A stretch of 64,000 nt of DNA, from positions 124,001 to 188,000 of the forward strand of contig NZ_JAJTBG010000003.1 of assembly GCF_021287045.1 (NCBI RefSeq), given 5' to 3'. Position numbers and translations under genes: made by a program. The stretch comes from Oryzomicrobium sp. GTDB taxonomy: Bacteria; Pseudomonadota; Gammaproteobacteria; Burkholderiales; Rhodocyclaceae. Under the pieces are notes generated by a model. It was given only the letters and a program-made list of their open reading frames with translations, was not told the origin of the DNA and searched no databases. Within the stretch, counting starts at the first letter, position 1. Each line of letters starts with the position of its first letter. Of the stretch, positions 16,945-25,580 are shown one piece after another.

Positions 16945-19900
16945 TCACACCGCGGTATGGGCCGGCCGGACTCCCGGCGCCGATTCGTCCGATTTTGCCC
17001 AACGGGCCAGCAGCTCGGCGCGGCGGGCCTCGTAGGCAGCCATGGCGGCGGCCTTCACCGGGCCGAAGCCGCGCACCTCGTCGGCCAGGCTTGCCAGTTC
17101 CACCGCCAGGCCGTGGCGCGCCGGGGTCAGGCCGGCGGCCAGGGCCGTGACCATGGCGGCGTAGTCCTCGGCCAGGCGCCGCTCGGCCCGGCGCTCGGCG
17201 CTGTAACCGAAGGGGTCGAAGGCGGTGCCGCGCAGGCGGCGCAGCCGGGCCAGCCAGCCCATGGCGGTGAGCATCCAGGGGCCGAACTTGTGCTTGCGCG
17301 GCCGGCCGGTGGCCGGGTCGTGACGGGAGAAGAGCGGCGGAGCGAGCCACAGGGACACCTTGTCGGCCTGGGCGAACTGGCGCGCCAGGGCGGCCTTGAA
17401 GGCCGGATCGGCGTAGAGGCGGGCCACCTCGTACTCGTCCTTGTAGGCCATCAACCGGTAGGCCCCCTGGGCCACGGCCCGGGTCAGCACCTCCTGGCCG
17501 GGGGCGTGGCGTTCCTCGGCGGCCCGCACCCGGGCCACCAGGGCCTGGTAGCGCGCAGCGTAGGCAGCGTCCTGGTAGGCGGCCAGGTCTTCGGCGCGGC
17601 GGGCGATCAGGGCATCCAGATCGGCGGGCAACTGATCGGCCGAATCCGCGCCTTCCGCGATACGCGCCAGCCATTCGGGGGCCGCGGCGGCGATGCGGCC
17701 CCAGGCGAAGGCCCGCTTGTTGAGGGCCACGGCGGCGCCGTTGCGCTCGATGGCGCCCTCGATGGCCGCCCGGCTCAGTGGCACCAGGCCCCGCTGCCAG
17801 GCGAAGCCGAGCATCAGGGTGTGGGCGGTGACCGTGTCGCCGAACAGGCGCTGGGCCAGGGTGCCGGCGTTCACCGTGTGGAAGCGGGCCGGGTCGCAGC
17901 GGCGGCGCACCCGCTCGACCATCAGGTCGATGGGCAGGCTGGCGTCGCGCTGGGCCACCACGTCGGCGGTGGGGTTGCCGTCCAGGTTGAGCACCGCCCC
18001 GGTGCGCCCGGCGCTGAGGCGCTCAAGCGAATCGGCGGCGGCGGACACCACCAGGTCGGCCCCGAGCAGCAGGTCGGCGGCGGCCGGGCCGATGCGGGCG
18101 GCGTGGATGTCATTAGGCGCCGGGGCGAGGCGCACCTGGCTGACCACGGCGCCGTTCTTTTGCGCCAGGCCGGTGAAGTCGAGCACCGAGGCACCGCGCC
18201 CGTCGAGGAAGGCCGCCGCGCCGAGCATGGCGCCCATGGTCAGCACGCCGGAGCCGCCGATGCCGGTGACGTAGATGTTGAACGGCTCATCGGCCCCCAG
18301 GGCGGGCACACTGGGCTCGCCCAGACCGGCCAAGGCCTGGGCCTCAATGGCCTGGAGGCGGGCGTCGTCGGGCTTGCGCAGGGCCACGCCCTCGATCTCG
18401 ACAAAGCTCGGGCAAAAGCCCTTGGTGCAGGAGAAATCCTTGTTGCAGGCGCTCTGGTTGATCTGGCGCTTGCGCCCGAAGGGGGTTTCCAGGGGCTCCA
18501 CGGCGATGCAGTTGGACTGCACCGAGCAGTCGCCGCAGCCCTCGCACACCCGAGGGTTGATGAACAGGCGGCGGTCCGGGTCGGGGAAGTCGCCACGCTT
18601 GCGCCGGCGGCGCTTTTCCGCGGCGCAGGTCTGCTCATAGACGATGGCGCTCACCCCGGCCACCTGGCGCAGTTCGCGCTGCACCGCGTCCAGAGAGTAC
18701 CGCCCATGAACGCTGACGCCCGGGGCCAGGTCGGCGCGGCCGGTCCAGCTGGCCGGATCGTCGGACACCAGGGCGATGCGCCCCACCCCTTCGGCGTGGA
18801 GCTGGCGGGTGATGCGCGCCGGGTCGATGCCGCCCTCGGCGGGCTGGCCGCCGGTCATGGCCACGGCGTCGTTGTAGAGGATCTTGTAGGTGATGTTGGT
18901 GCCGGCGGCCACGGCGGCGCGGATCGCCAGCAGGCCCGAGTGCTGGTAGGTACCGTCCCCCAGGTTCTGGAAGATGTGGCCGGTGGCCGAGAACGGCGCG
19001 GCGCCGATCCACTGGGCCCCCTCTCCGCCCATCTGGCTGAAGGTGCGGGTCTTGAGTTCGGGCTGGGACAGGGCCATCACGTGGCAGCCGATGCCGCCGC
19101 CGGCAATGGACCCGTCCGGCGTCTTGGTCGAGGTGTTGTGGGGGCAGCCGGAGCAGAAGTACGGACGGCGGGCCGGCACCGGGGCCGACACCGCTTCCTG
19201 AGCCACCTGCTGCAAGGGCACCACCGCACCGATCAGGGACGGGGGCGCCACCCGGGCTTCCCAGGCGGCCAGGCGCTCGGCCAGGAGCGGCCCCTGGCCG
19301 GCCAGGGCCGCGGCGCGGCGCGCCAGGGCGCGGGCCACCTGCAACGGGGTGAATTCGGACACTTCCGCGAGCAGGGCCGCGCCCCGGTCGTCCTGTTTGC
19401 CGGTGACCCGGGGGCGGCGGCCGTCGGGCTGGTGGTAGAGGGCCTCCTTGATCTGGGCCTCGACGATGGCCCGCTTTTCCTCGATCACCAGCAGCTCTTC
19501 GTGCCCCTCGGCGAAGGCCAACAGGCCGGCGGTTTCCAGGGGCCAGCTCATGGCCACCTTGTAGAGCGAGACACCCAGGGCGGCCAGGTCGGTGGGGGTC
19601 AGGCCCAGGTCGGCCACGGCCTGCATCAGATCCTGGTGGGCCTTGCCGACGGTGACGATGCCCAGGCGGCGCACCGGGGCGGCCACCACGGTCCGGTCCA
19701 GGCCGTTGGCCCGGGCCCAGGCCCGGGCGGCAGGCAGGCGCTCCTCGATCAAGCGGCGCTCCAGTTCAGCGCGCTGGGCCGGCCAGGCCAAGGCCGGGTC
19801 CCAGTTGAGGCCGTGGGCGGGCACGGTGAAATCGGCGGGAGTGACGAACGCCGGCAGCGGGCCCAGATCCACCGTGGCGGCGGTCTCGATCACCTCGGCG

Positions 19901-20541
19901 ATGGTCTTCAAGCCGACCCACAGGCCGCAGTAGCGCGACAGGGCGATGCCGGCCAGCCCCAGGGAAATCACCTCGGCCACGCTGGCCGGCTGCAACACCG
20001 GGATCGACGCCGACTGGAAGATGCCGTCGGTCTGGTGCGGGTACATGGACGACTGGGCGGCGTGGTCGTCGCCGGAAATGGCCAGCACGCCGCCCAGGGG
20101 TGAGGTGCCGAGCATGTTGGCGGTGCGGAACACATCGCCGCTGCGATCCACCCCCGGGCCCTTGCCGTACCACAGGCCGAACACCCCATCGACGGTAGTC
20201 GGGCCATAGGCCCGGTGCATCTGGGCGCCCCACAGGGCGGTGGCGGCCAGATCCTCGTTGAGGCCGGGCTGGAAGGTGATGTCGTGGGCGGCGAGCTGGC
20301 GCGAGGCCTTCCACAGCTGCTGGTCGTAGGCCCCCAGGGGCGAGCCCCGGTAGCCAGAGATCAGCCCCGCCGTGTTCAGCCCCTGGGCCCGGTCGAGCTG
20401 GCGTTGCAGCATGGGCAGGCGCACCAGGGCCTGGATGCCGGTGAGGAACTGGCGTTCTGCGCCGGCAGGGGAGTCCAGGGCTGCGGGAACGCTGCGCGGG
20501 ATGGGGTTGGGGGTGCGGAAGGGCTGGTCGTTCGCGCTCAC
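16945..20541 (-). CDS. Indolepyruvate ferredoxin oxidoreductase, fused alpha-beta (IorA-IorB)
   Basis: 1198-residue fused 2-oxoacid:ferredoxin oxidoreductase, the length usual for proteobacterial forms. It should oxidatively decarboxylate aryl pyruvates from Trp, Phe and Tyr to aryl-acetyl-CoA with TPP and Fe-S clusters. The N-terminal pyrimidine-binding part includes LISGYRGSPLGAYDQQLW. The TPP-binding region is around GDGTYQHSGLL to ILYNDAVAMTGGQP. A ferredoxin-like Cys set is seen in CEGCGDCSVQSNC, with further Cys in NKDFSCTKGFC. The IorB-like domain carries YVTGIGGSGVLTMG. The ATG at 20541 is followed by a typical N-terminus MSANDQPFRTPNP. It is transcribed divergently from an Lrp-type regulator, a common arrangement for this family. 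Phenylacetate or indoleacetate degradation is inferred, not shown. Confidence 0.9.
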   Translation of the reverse strand: MSANDQPFRTPNPIPRSVPAALDSPAGAERQFLTGIQALVRLPMLQRQLDRAQGLNTAGLISGYRGSPLGAYDQQLWKASRQLAAHDITFQPGLNEDLAATALWGAQMHRAYGPTTVDGVFGLWYGKGPGVDRSGDVFRTANMLGTSPLGGVLAISGDDHAAQSSMYPHQTDGIFQSASIPVLQPASVAEVISLGLAGIALSRYCGLWVGLKTIAEVIETAATVDLGPLPAFVTPADFTVPAHGLNWDPALAWPAQRAELERRLIEERLPAARAWARANGLDRTVVAAPVRRLGIVTVGKAHQDLMQAVADLGLTPTDLAALGVSLYKVAMSWPLETAGLLAFAEGHEELLVIEEKRAIVEAQIKEALYHQPDGRRPRVTGKQDDRGAALLAEVSEFTPLQVARALARRAAALAGQGPLLAERLAAWEARVAPPSLIGAVVPLQQVAQEAVSAPVPARRPYFCSGCPHNTSTKTPDGSIAGGGIGCHVMALSQPELKTRTFSQMGGEGAQWIGAAPFSATGHIFQNLGDGTYQHSGLLAIRAAVAAGTNITYKILYNDAVAMTGGQPAEGGIDPARITRQLHAEGVGRIALVSDDPASWTGRADLAPGVSVHGRYSLDAVQRELRQVAGVSAIVYEQTCAAEKRRRRKRGDFPDPDRRLFINPRVCEGCGDCSVQSNCIAVEPLETPFGRKRQINQSACNKDFSCTKGFCPSFVEIEGVALRKPDDARLQAIEAQALAGLGEPSVPALGADEPFNIYVTGIGGSGVLTMGAMLGAAAFLDGRGASVLDFTGLAQKNGAVVSQVRLAPAPNDIHAARIGPAAADLLLGADLVVSAAADSLERLSAGRTGAVLNLDGNPTADVVAQRDASLPIDLMVERVRRRCDPARFHTVNAGTLAQRLFGDTVTAHTLMLGFAWQRGLVPLSRAAIEGAIERNGAAVALNKRAFAWGRIAAAAPEWLARIAEGADSADQLPADLDALIARRAEDLAAYQDAAYAARYQALVARVRAAEERHAPGQEVLTRAVAQGAYRLMAYKDEYEVARLYADPAFKAALARQFAQADKVSLWLAPPLFSRHDPATGRPRKHKFGPWMLTAMGWLARLRRLRGTAFDPFGYSAERRAERRLAEDYAAMVTALAAGLTPARHGLAVELASLADEVRGFGPVKAAAMAAYEARRAELLARWAKSDESAPGVRPAHTAV

Positions 20542-20607
20542 GGGGTGTCTCCACGACTGTCAGTGTTGTTGTGGAGAGGAATTATGGTTTTCCCTCGTTA
20601 GCATTTG

Positions 20608-20658
20608 CGACCAAAACGGACTGCACTAACCACAAGTTTTAGGTCGTTTGCACTACCA
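20608..20658. promoter_or_regulatory. Candidate Lrp-type operator between iorAB and its regulator
   Basis: In the 165-base divergent intergenic region, CGACCAAAAC (20608-20617) faces its near-exact inverted copy GTTTTAGGTCG (20636-20646). A direct repeat TGCACTA(A)CCA occurs at 20622 and 20649, 27 bases apart. Spaced, degenerate half-sites are typical of AsnC/Lrp regulators. The assignment is inference from position and symmetry. Confidence 0.5.
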
Positions 20659-20706
20659 TTATCGGATCATTAGTCTTTTCCGCCCAAACCGGCGCCAAAC
20701 ACCACC

Positions 20707-21168
20707 ATGAACGACCTCGACCGCACCGACCTCAAGATCCTCCGCGAACTGGCCCAGGACGGCCGGCTAGGCTGGCGCGAGCTGGCCGAGCGCATCAACC
20801 TGACCCTCACCCCGACCCTGCGCCGGGTGCGCCGGCTGGAGGACGAGGGCTACATCCAGGGCTACGCCGCCCGGCTGGACGAAGGCCGCCTGGCCGGGCG
20901 CATGATCGCCTTCGTCTCGGTGACCCTGGCCAGCCAGGCCGAGGACGTGATCAGCCGCTTCGAGGAACAGATCGCCCTGGCCCCCGAGGTGATGAGCTGC
21001 TTTCTCATGACCGGCGACGCCGACTACAGCCTGCGGGTGGTAGTGCGCGACCTGGACGATTACCACCAGTTCCTCACCCGCACCCTGACCCGCATCCCCG
21101 GCGTAGCTCACATCAAGTCGAGCTTCGCCCTCAAGTCGATCCTGCAACGCAACGCGCCGCCGCTGTGA
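20707..21168 (+). CDS. Lrp/AsnC family transcriptional regulator
   Basis: 153-residue feast/famine regulator. The N-terminal HTH begins LDRTDLKILRELAQDGRLGWRELAERINLTLTPTLRRVRRLEDEGYI. The C-terminal RAM/effector domain follows (about residues 65-148), with GDADYSLRVVVRDLDDYHQFLTRTL. It lies head-to-head with the indolepyruvate oxidoreductase and probably controls it in response to an aromatic amino acid or its keto acid; that is inference from position. The ATG at 20707 immediately precedes the HTH. It is convergent with tsdA across a shared hairpin. Confidence 0.92.
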   Translation: MNDLDRTDLKILRELAQDGRLGWRELAERINLTLTPTLRRVRRLEDEGYIQGYAARLDEGRLAGRMIAFVSVTLASQAEDVISRFEEQIALAPEVMSCFLMTGDADYSLRVVVRDLDDYHQFLTRTLTRIPGVAHIKSSFALKSILQRNAPPL

Positions 21169-21217
21169 CTGCTTTGTGACTGCTGCCAGCGGCGCTGCCG
21201 GAGCGGCGCCAAACAAA

Positions 21218-21247
21218 ACCGCCCGGGCGCTTGCGCGGCCGGGCGGT
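21218..21247. terminator. Shared hairpin terminator between lrp-type gene and tsdA
   Basis: ACCGCCCGG (21218-21226) and CCGGGCGGT (21239-21247) form a perfect nine-base stem. On the minus strand it is followed by TTTTGTTT, favouring termination of tsdBA; on the plus strand TTGTTCC follows. Confidence 0.75.
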
Positions 21248-21270
21248 TGTTCCTGGGCGGGACGGGAGGC

Positions 21271-22206
21271 TTACTTCACGCCCTGGCCCAGCAGGGTGCC
21301 GTTGACCGTCACCCCGTAGAGGTTGACCCCGTCGTCGGCGTGGTAGCGCTTGCGGGTTTCCTCGATGCTGCCGTTGACCAGGCGCGGGTCCTGGGGGCGC
21401 TCGTGGGAATTGATGAAGGCGGCCACGTCCCAGGCGTCCTGGTCCGAGAGGGTTTCGCCGCGGCCCAGGGGCATGTTGTGCTGGATGAAGCCGGCGGCGG
21501 TGTTGATGCGGTGCATGCCGGCGCCCCAGTTGTAGGAATCCTTGCCCCACAGCGGCGGGAACACCGAGGTCACGCCGACCTTCTTGCCCTCGCCGTTGTC
21601 GCCGTGGCAGATGGCGCACTGCTTCTCGTACACCACCTTGCCCCGGCCGATGTCGTAGCCCCCCTTGGGCGGCGGCGGCTCGTCGAAGCCCCGGCCCGGC
21701 AGGGCCTTGCCGATGGGGGCGTTGGTGGACATCCAGTAGGCGTAGGCGGTCAGGGCGGTGAGGACCTCGCTGTCGGCGGCGGGCGGCTTGCCGTTCATGC
21801 TGAACTGGAAGCAGCCCTGCATGCGCTCGACGAAGGTGTTCACCTTGTTGTTCTTCTTGCGGTAGGCCGGATACATCGGGTAGGCGGCCCACAGGGGCGC
21901 CGAGTTGGCCTTGCGGCCCCGGTCGATGTGGCAGTTGACGCAGTTCATCTCGTTGCCGACGTACTGGGGCGCCAGGGCCTTGGTGTTCATGAACAGGTCC
22001 TGGCCGCGCCGCACCAGCTCGCCAAAGGCGTTATTGGGAATCTCGCCCTCGGCGGGGGGCTGGAAATACTTGGTGCCGGAAACCTTCTTCGGCGCCTTGG
22101 GCAGCTGGGTCTGGTCATCCAGGCGGGCGGTGTCGACGGCCATGGCGCCGCTGGCCATGAGCAGCGGCAGGAGCAGGACCGCCAGGCGGACGGAAATCGT
22201 GGTCAT
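21271..22206 (-). CDS. tsdA: TsdA-type diheme cytochrome c (thiosulfate dehydrogenase / tetrathionate reductase)
   Basis: Periplasmic diheme cytochrome of 311 residues with a cleavable signal (about residues 1-23, ending GAMA). Heme 1 is bound by CVNCH (89-93). The family's unusual cysteine axial ligand is seen as Cys132 in MQGCFQFSMNGK, and the surrounding SAPLWAAYPMYPAYR is typical of TsdA. Heme 2 is bound by CAICH (197-201) with probable axial Met245 in QHNMPLGRG. TsdA interconverts thiosulfate and tetrathionate. The residue before the axial Met is Asn, whereas the well-studied Allochromatium enzyme has a ligand-switching Lys there. The start ATG at 22206 precedes the signal peptide. It follows tsdB by 37 bases on the same strand and is convergent with the Lrp-type gene. 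Confidence 0.85.
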   Translation of the reverse strand: MTTISVRLAVLLLPLLMASGAMAVDTARLDDQTQLPKAPKKVSGTKYFQPPAEGEIPNNAFGELVRRGQDLFMNTKALAPQYVGNEMNCVNCHIDRGRKANSAPLWAAYPMYPAYRKKNNKVNTFVERMQGCFQFSMNGKPPAADSEVLTALTAYAYWMSTNAPIGKALPGRGFDEPPPPKGGYDIGRGKVVYEKQCAICHGDNGEGKKVGVTSVFPPLWGKDSYNWGAGMHRINTAAGFIQHNMPLGRGETLSDQDAWDVAAFINSHERPQDPRLVNGSIEETRKRYHADDGVNLYGVTVNGTLLGQGVK

Positions 22207-22243
22207 GGAATGCAAATCCTCAGGGTGACGGGCCGGGGGCGGT

Positions 22244-22978
22244 TCAGCGCAGGCGGTGCTGGGTTTCGTCGAAGGGCTCTTTCGAGTCCCCCAGGCTGCC
22301 GAAGTACTCGGCCACGGCCTTGATCTCGGCATCGCTCAGGTCCACGGCGATGTGCTGCATGAGGCCGTTCGGGTCGTTGCGGCGGGTGGGCGCCACGGCG
22401 GGGATTGCCTTGGCCTTCTTCGTCGCGGCCACGGCCTTCTCGCCGCGCCAGGCCTTGAGCTGGGCCTCGATGTACTCGGCGGACTGGCCGGCCAGGGGCG
22501 GGAAATGGCTGCCCACGCCGACGCCGGCGGGGCCGTGGCACAGGGTGCATTCGGGCACGTTGCGGTCCCACAGGCCGCGCAGGGCGATCCAGGCGCCGCT
22601 GCCTTCGACGGGACGGCCGCCCGGGGTGGCCTGGACGTTGACCTTGGGGCGCTGGGCGTAGGCCTTGGCCACGGCGGCCACTTCCTCGTCGGTCAGGGCC
22701 GAGGCGATCGGCTGCATGATCGGGTTTTGCCGGCTGCCGGACTTGAAGTCGCGCAGTTGCTTGGCGAGGTAATCCTCGGGCAGGCCGGACAGGCGGGGAA
22801 AGCCCCCGGCCATGCCCTTGCCGTCGGCGCCATGGCAGGTGATGCAGGGCATGGCCGCCGGATTGGCGCCGCCCTTTTGCATGATCGCCTCGCCATCGGC
22901 CGCCAGGGCCGGCAACGGCAGGGACAACAGGACGCCGCACAGCAGCGCCAGACGGCGGCTCGGGCCAAAATCTCGCAT
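22244..22978 (-). CDS. tsdB: TsdB-type diheme cytochrome c4
   Basis: Periplasmic c4-like diheme cytochrome, 244 residues, the probable electron partner of TsdA. A signal peptide spans about residues 1-27 (ending ALA). Two cytochrome c lobes are seen: CITCH at 45-49 with likely Met ligand in NPIMQPIA, and CTLCH at 144-148 with likely Met in NGLMQHIA. The ATG at 22978 is chosen over an in-frame GTG nine bases upstream because GGAG lies eight bases before it. The pair tsdB-tsdA in this order is a known arrangement; the c4 fold alone would also suit other electron-transfer roles. Confidence 0.83.
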   Translation of the reverse strand: MRDFGPSRRLALLCGVLLSLPLPALAADGEAIMQKGGANPAAMPCITCHGADGKGMAGGFPRLSGLPEDYLAKQLRDFKSGSRQNPIMQPIASALTDEEVAAVAKAYAQRPKVNVQATPGGRPVEGSGAWIALRGLWDRNVPECTLCHGPAGVGVGSHFPPLAGQSAEYIEAQLKAWRGEKAVAATKKAKAIPAVAPTRRNDPNGLMQHIAVDLSDAEIKAVAEYFGSLGDSKEPFDETQHRLR

Positions 22979-23321
22979 GGGTGACACTCCGGATCGCGTT
23001 AGCGGAACAATGGGTTAGCCGATAATCATCACTCGACTATAGATATATAATTATATAGAAGCCATTGCATCGCGCCAAACAATCCTGCCCACAGCCTGAC
23101 ATACAGGTAGTCGCTGCCGGGGAAAAGCCCAGGCAATGGGAGTGCTGCGAAAGCTGCCGGCAAATCATCCGGGGCGCGCTCGTTCTCCGCGCATCCTCCA
23201 TATCGCCCCCACGGCAAGCGCCAGCCCCACGGGCGCTTGCTAGACGCCCAGGCGGGTTTCATCCCATTGCGCCCAAAGGCAGCCGGCGGCCGCGGCGATT
23301 CGGAAGGTGCGGCAAGCCGCC
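22979..23321. promoter_or_regulatory. Upstream region of tsdBA with an AT-rich palindrome
   Basis: No gene is credible here. On an otherwise GC-rich background there is a short, extremely AT-rich block (about 23037-23060). It contains the perfect palindrome TATATAATTATATA (23044-23057) and, on the minus strand, TATAGT and TATAAT -10-like hexamers about 60-70 bases before tsdB. It is probably the tsdB promoter with an UP-like or intrinsically bent element. No clear -35 was identified. Confidence 0.45.
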
Positions 23322-23528
23322 CTATTCGAGCCGGAAGCCGATCTTCACCCGTACCTGGAAGTGCCCTACCTTTCCGTCCTGGATGTGGCCGCGGGTTTCC
23401 ATCACCTCGAACCAGTCCAGGTGGCGCAGGGTCTTGGCCGCCTCAGAAATGGCGTTGCGGATGGCCTCGTCGCTGCTGGTGGGGGACGAGCCGACGATTT
23501 CGAGGATCTTGTAGGTATGGGCGGTCAT
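23322..23528 (-). CDS. Dodecin family flavin-binding protein
   Basis: 68-residue protein matching the dodecin fold: [28 protein letters not shown], then a helix containing [21 protein letters not shown] and a final strand [15 protein letters not shown]. Dodecins form hollow dodecamers that store or buffer flavins, or CoA in some bacteria. The Trp40-type flavin-stacking residue is present in DWFEV. The ATG at 23528 gives the standard dodecin length; an in-frame upstream ATG would add an unlikely 18-residue leader. It lies alone between tsdB and a DMT transporter gene on the same strand. Confidence 0.9.
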   Translation of the reverse strand: MTAHTYKILEIVGSSPTSSDEAIRNAISEAAKTLRHLDWFEVMETRGHIQDGKVGHFQVRVKIGFRLE

Positions 23529-23769
23529 GGCGGGCGCTCCTCCGGCGAATGAAAAGGGTCGCCGGCGCTGCCCGAGGTCCATATCGCTTCGCCCCGGGCC
23601 GCCCGCGACCCTTTCAGCATAGGTGTCGCCCGGGGGCTTGCAACCCGGGCCGCGACGCGAAGCCTTCGGCCTGCCTCCGCCGCCGAGAGTTGAAAGGAGC
23701 CGAAGCTGCCCGCCGGCCGCCCTCCCCCATTCCGCCTATCCGGCCATGGCGCCGGATGTCACGCCTTGC

Positions 23770-24693
23770 CTACGCCCGGTGCCCCTTGCCCACCGCCGCC
23801 GCCCGCTTGCTGGCGGCCCAGCCGAGCAGGGACAGGAGCAGCAGGCCGCCGCCGATGAGCAGGATGCCCGTCACTTCCAGGGCTTTGAACTCCTCGCCCA
23901 GGGTGAGCCGGGACGAGAGGATGGCCACCACCGGGGTGCCCAGCACCGACAGGCTGGCCTCCCAGGCCGGCACCCGGTCCAGGATGTAGCTCCACAGCCA
24001 CCAGCACATGCCGGTGCTGACCACCGAGATGAAGGCGAGCAGGCCGATGAAGTGAGGCTCCCACGCCGTGGCCCGCTCCGGCACCAGGTTGGCCAGGACG
24101 ATCAGGGGAATCGCCCCCAGGGCCATCTGCCAGGCGGTGAGGGTGAACAGGTCCACCGGCACCTTGGAGCGCAGGCGCTTGATCAGGATCGACCCGGTAG
24201 CCCAGCACAGGGCCGCCATCACGCCGAGGAACTTGCTGAACAGGCTGGTGTGCATGTCCCAGGGCTCGATGATCAGGATCAGCCCGGTGAGAGTGGCGGC
24301 CGCCGCCAGCCATTGGCCGCCGCGCACCCGCTCCCCCAGGATCAGCCAGGCCATCAGCAGGGTCCAGATCGGCATGGTGAAGATCAGCACCGCCGTCTTG
24401 CCCGGCCCGCCTTCCACCAGCGCCCAGGTCTGAAAGACCATGAAGCCGGCCACCTGGGTCAGGGCGATGGCGATGGTGGCCTTGGGCGCCTGTAGCTTCA
24501 TCGGCTTGCCCAGCAGCTTGAGCACCACGAACAGGGCGATGGCCCCGCCGACGCAGCGCTCGGCGGCGAAGGCGAAGGGTGGCGCGTAAGCCAGGCTCTG
24601 CTTGGAGAGCACCCAGGTGTAGCCCCAGATCAGGGACAGGGTCGCCAGGGCCAGGGTGGGCAGCCAGCGGCGCAGGAAGGGAGGCAAGGTCAT
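23770..24693 (-). CDS. DMT superfamily transporter (EamA domains)
   Basis: 307-residue inner-membrane transporter with two EamA repeats and about ten helices, starting MTLPPFLRRWLPTLALATLSLIWGYTWVLSKQSLAYAPP. The motif WGYTWVLSKQSL and GVMAALCWATGSILIKRL mark the two repeats. It ends in a short basic tail. It is likely an exporter of amino acids or similar metabolites, with no substrate evident. It is more like the YdcZ-independent RhaT/EamA group than the SMR gene at 15.0 kb. Neighbouring genes on the same strand (dodecin downstream, ArsC-like upstream) are too far apart to form an obvious operon. Confidence 0.9.
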   Translation of the reverse strand: MTLPPFLRRWLPTLALATLSLIWGYTWVLSKQSLAYAPPFAFAAERCVGGAIALFVVLKLLGKPMKLQAPKATIAIALTQVAGFMVFQTWALVEGGPGKTAVLIFTMPIWTLLMAWLILGERVRGGQWLAAAATLTGLILIIEPWDMHTSLFSKFLGVMAALCWATGSILIKRLRSKVPVDLFTLTAWQMALGAIPLIVLANLVPERATAWEPHFIGLLAFISVVSTGMCWWLWSYILDRVPAWEASLSVLGTPVVAILSSRLTLGEEFKALEVTGILLIGGGLLLLSLLGWAASKRAAAVGKGHRA

Positions 24694-25094
24694 GACGTTT
24701 CATCCGGAAGGCACGGCAGGGGTAAAAGCCGTGCCACGCCCGCCTGCCGCGCCGGCCCGGATAGGGCCGCCGCAACGGAGCGGGCAACACAGGAAAACCA
24801 CCGGGGGACGGCCCTCGGCGCACTACTTACGATGCAGGGCACAGGACACAGGGCGCACCACCCGGCGGTGGAAAAAAACAGGTTGGTAAAGCCAATGCGG
24901 GAAGGTGTTGAGCGGCGGCAGCCGGGCGGGGCGGAAACCGCAGCCACCCCGTTGCGGCCGGACTCTGCCCCTTTCTCACTGGACCGCCCTACCCTCCTGC
25001 CGCCTCCCAGCCGCGCCGCCCTGTCGCGCCGGGCAGCGGCGAGGGGGAGAAACGGTTGCAGCGAGGGAAGGACTGAAAAAGCCGGACGCAGCGC
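24694..25094. other. 401-base stretch without a supportable gene
   Basis: Between the ArsC-like gene and the DMT transporter gene, both on the minus strand. The reading frames present are GC-driven and lack start signals or domain-like sequence. It presumably carries the transporter promoter, but I could not identify a convincing -35/-10 pair or terminator. Confidence 0.5.
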
Positions 25095-25457
25095 CTAGAG
25101 CAGTTCCAGCACCCGCTCCGGCGGGCGGCCGATCACGGCCTTGCCGCCATGGACGAAGATAGGCCGCTCGATCAGGCGCGGATGGGCCGCCAGGGCGGCG
25201 ACCAACTGGGCCCGGGACAGGGACGGATCGGCCAGGTTCAGCTCGGCATATTCGGCCTCGCCGGTGCGCATCAGGCCACGGGGATCGGCCAGGCCCAACT
25301 GGGTGAGCAAGGTCTCGATCTCGGCGGCGCTGGGCGGAGTTTCCAAGTAGGCCACCACCTGGGGGGCGATGCCCTTCTCCTGGAGCAATTCCAGGGCGCC
25401 CCGGGACTTGGAGCAGCGGGGGTTGTGGTAGAGGACAGAGGTAGCGGAGGTAGTCAT
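25095..25457 (-). CDS. arsC: ArsC-family reductase (glutaredoxin-dependent arsenate reductase type)
   Basis: 120-residue thioredoxin-fold protein of the ArsC/Spx superfamily. The N-terminal SVLYHNPRCSKSRGALELLQEKG carries the catalytic Cys (residue 15) followed by S-K-S-R. The C-terminal LIERPIFVHGGKAVIGRPPERVLELL holds the R-P and G-R-P motif that binds arsenate. Classic ArsC would reduce arsenate with glutaredoxin and glutathione. No arsR, arsB or acr3 lies nearby, so a general YffB/ArsC-like role remains possible. The ATG at 25457 gives the standard start; the upstream frame extension is not credible. Confidence 0.85.
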   Translation of the reverse strand: MTTSATSVLYHNPRCSKSRGALELLQEKGIAPQVVAYLETPPSAAEIETLLTQLGLADPRGLMRTGEAEYAELNLADPSLSRAQLVAALAAHPRLIERPIFVHGGKAVIGRPPERVLELL

Positions 25458-25580
25458 GGGCCGGAAGTATACCCCCGCCCCTGCCGGCGCCGGCCCCGTT
25501 CCCCCCGGCGCCAACAACGCCTGGCTCTGGCGGAAAGCCGGAGCCAATGCCCGGTGAATGACCCGCCAACAACGGCCAAG

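Noticed and set aside
16585-20103. 1172-codon plus-strand frame opposite the indolepyruvate oxidoreductase
   Set aside because: A shadow of the real gene, rich in Gly, His and Gln with no family-like motif; the minus-strand gene is unambiguous.
23029-23262. 77-codon minus-strand frame upstream of tsdB
   Set aside because: No recognisable domain or ribosome-binding site, and it covers the AT-rich promoter-like block.
24832-25098. Small plus-strand frames in the gap before the ArsC-like gene
   Set aside because: Composition-driven (Arg/Pro/Ala-rich), no start signals, no conservation cue.
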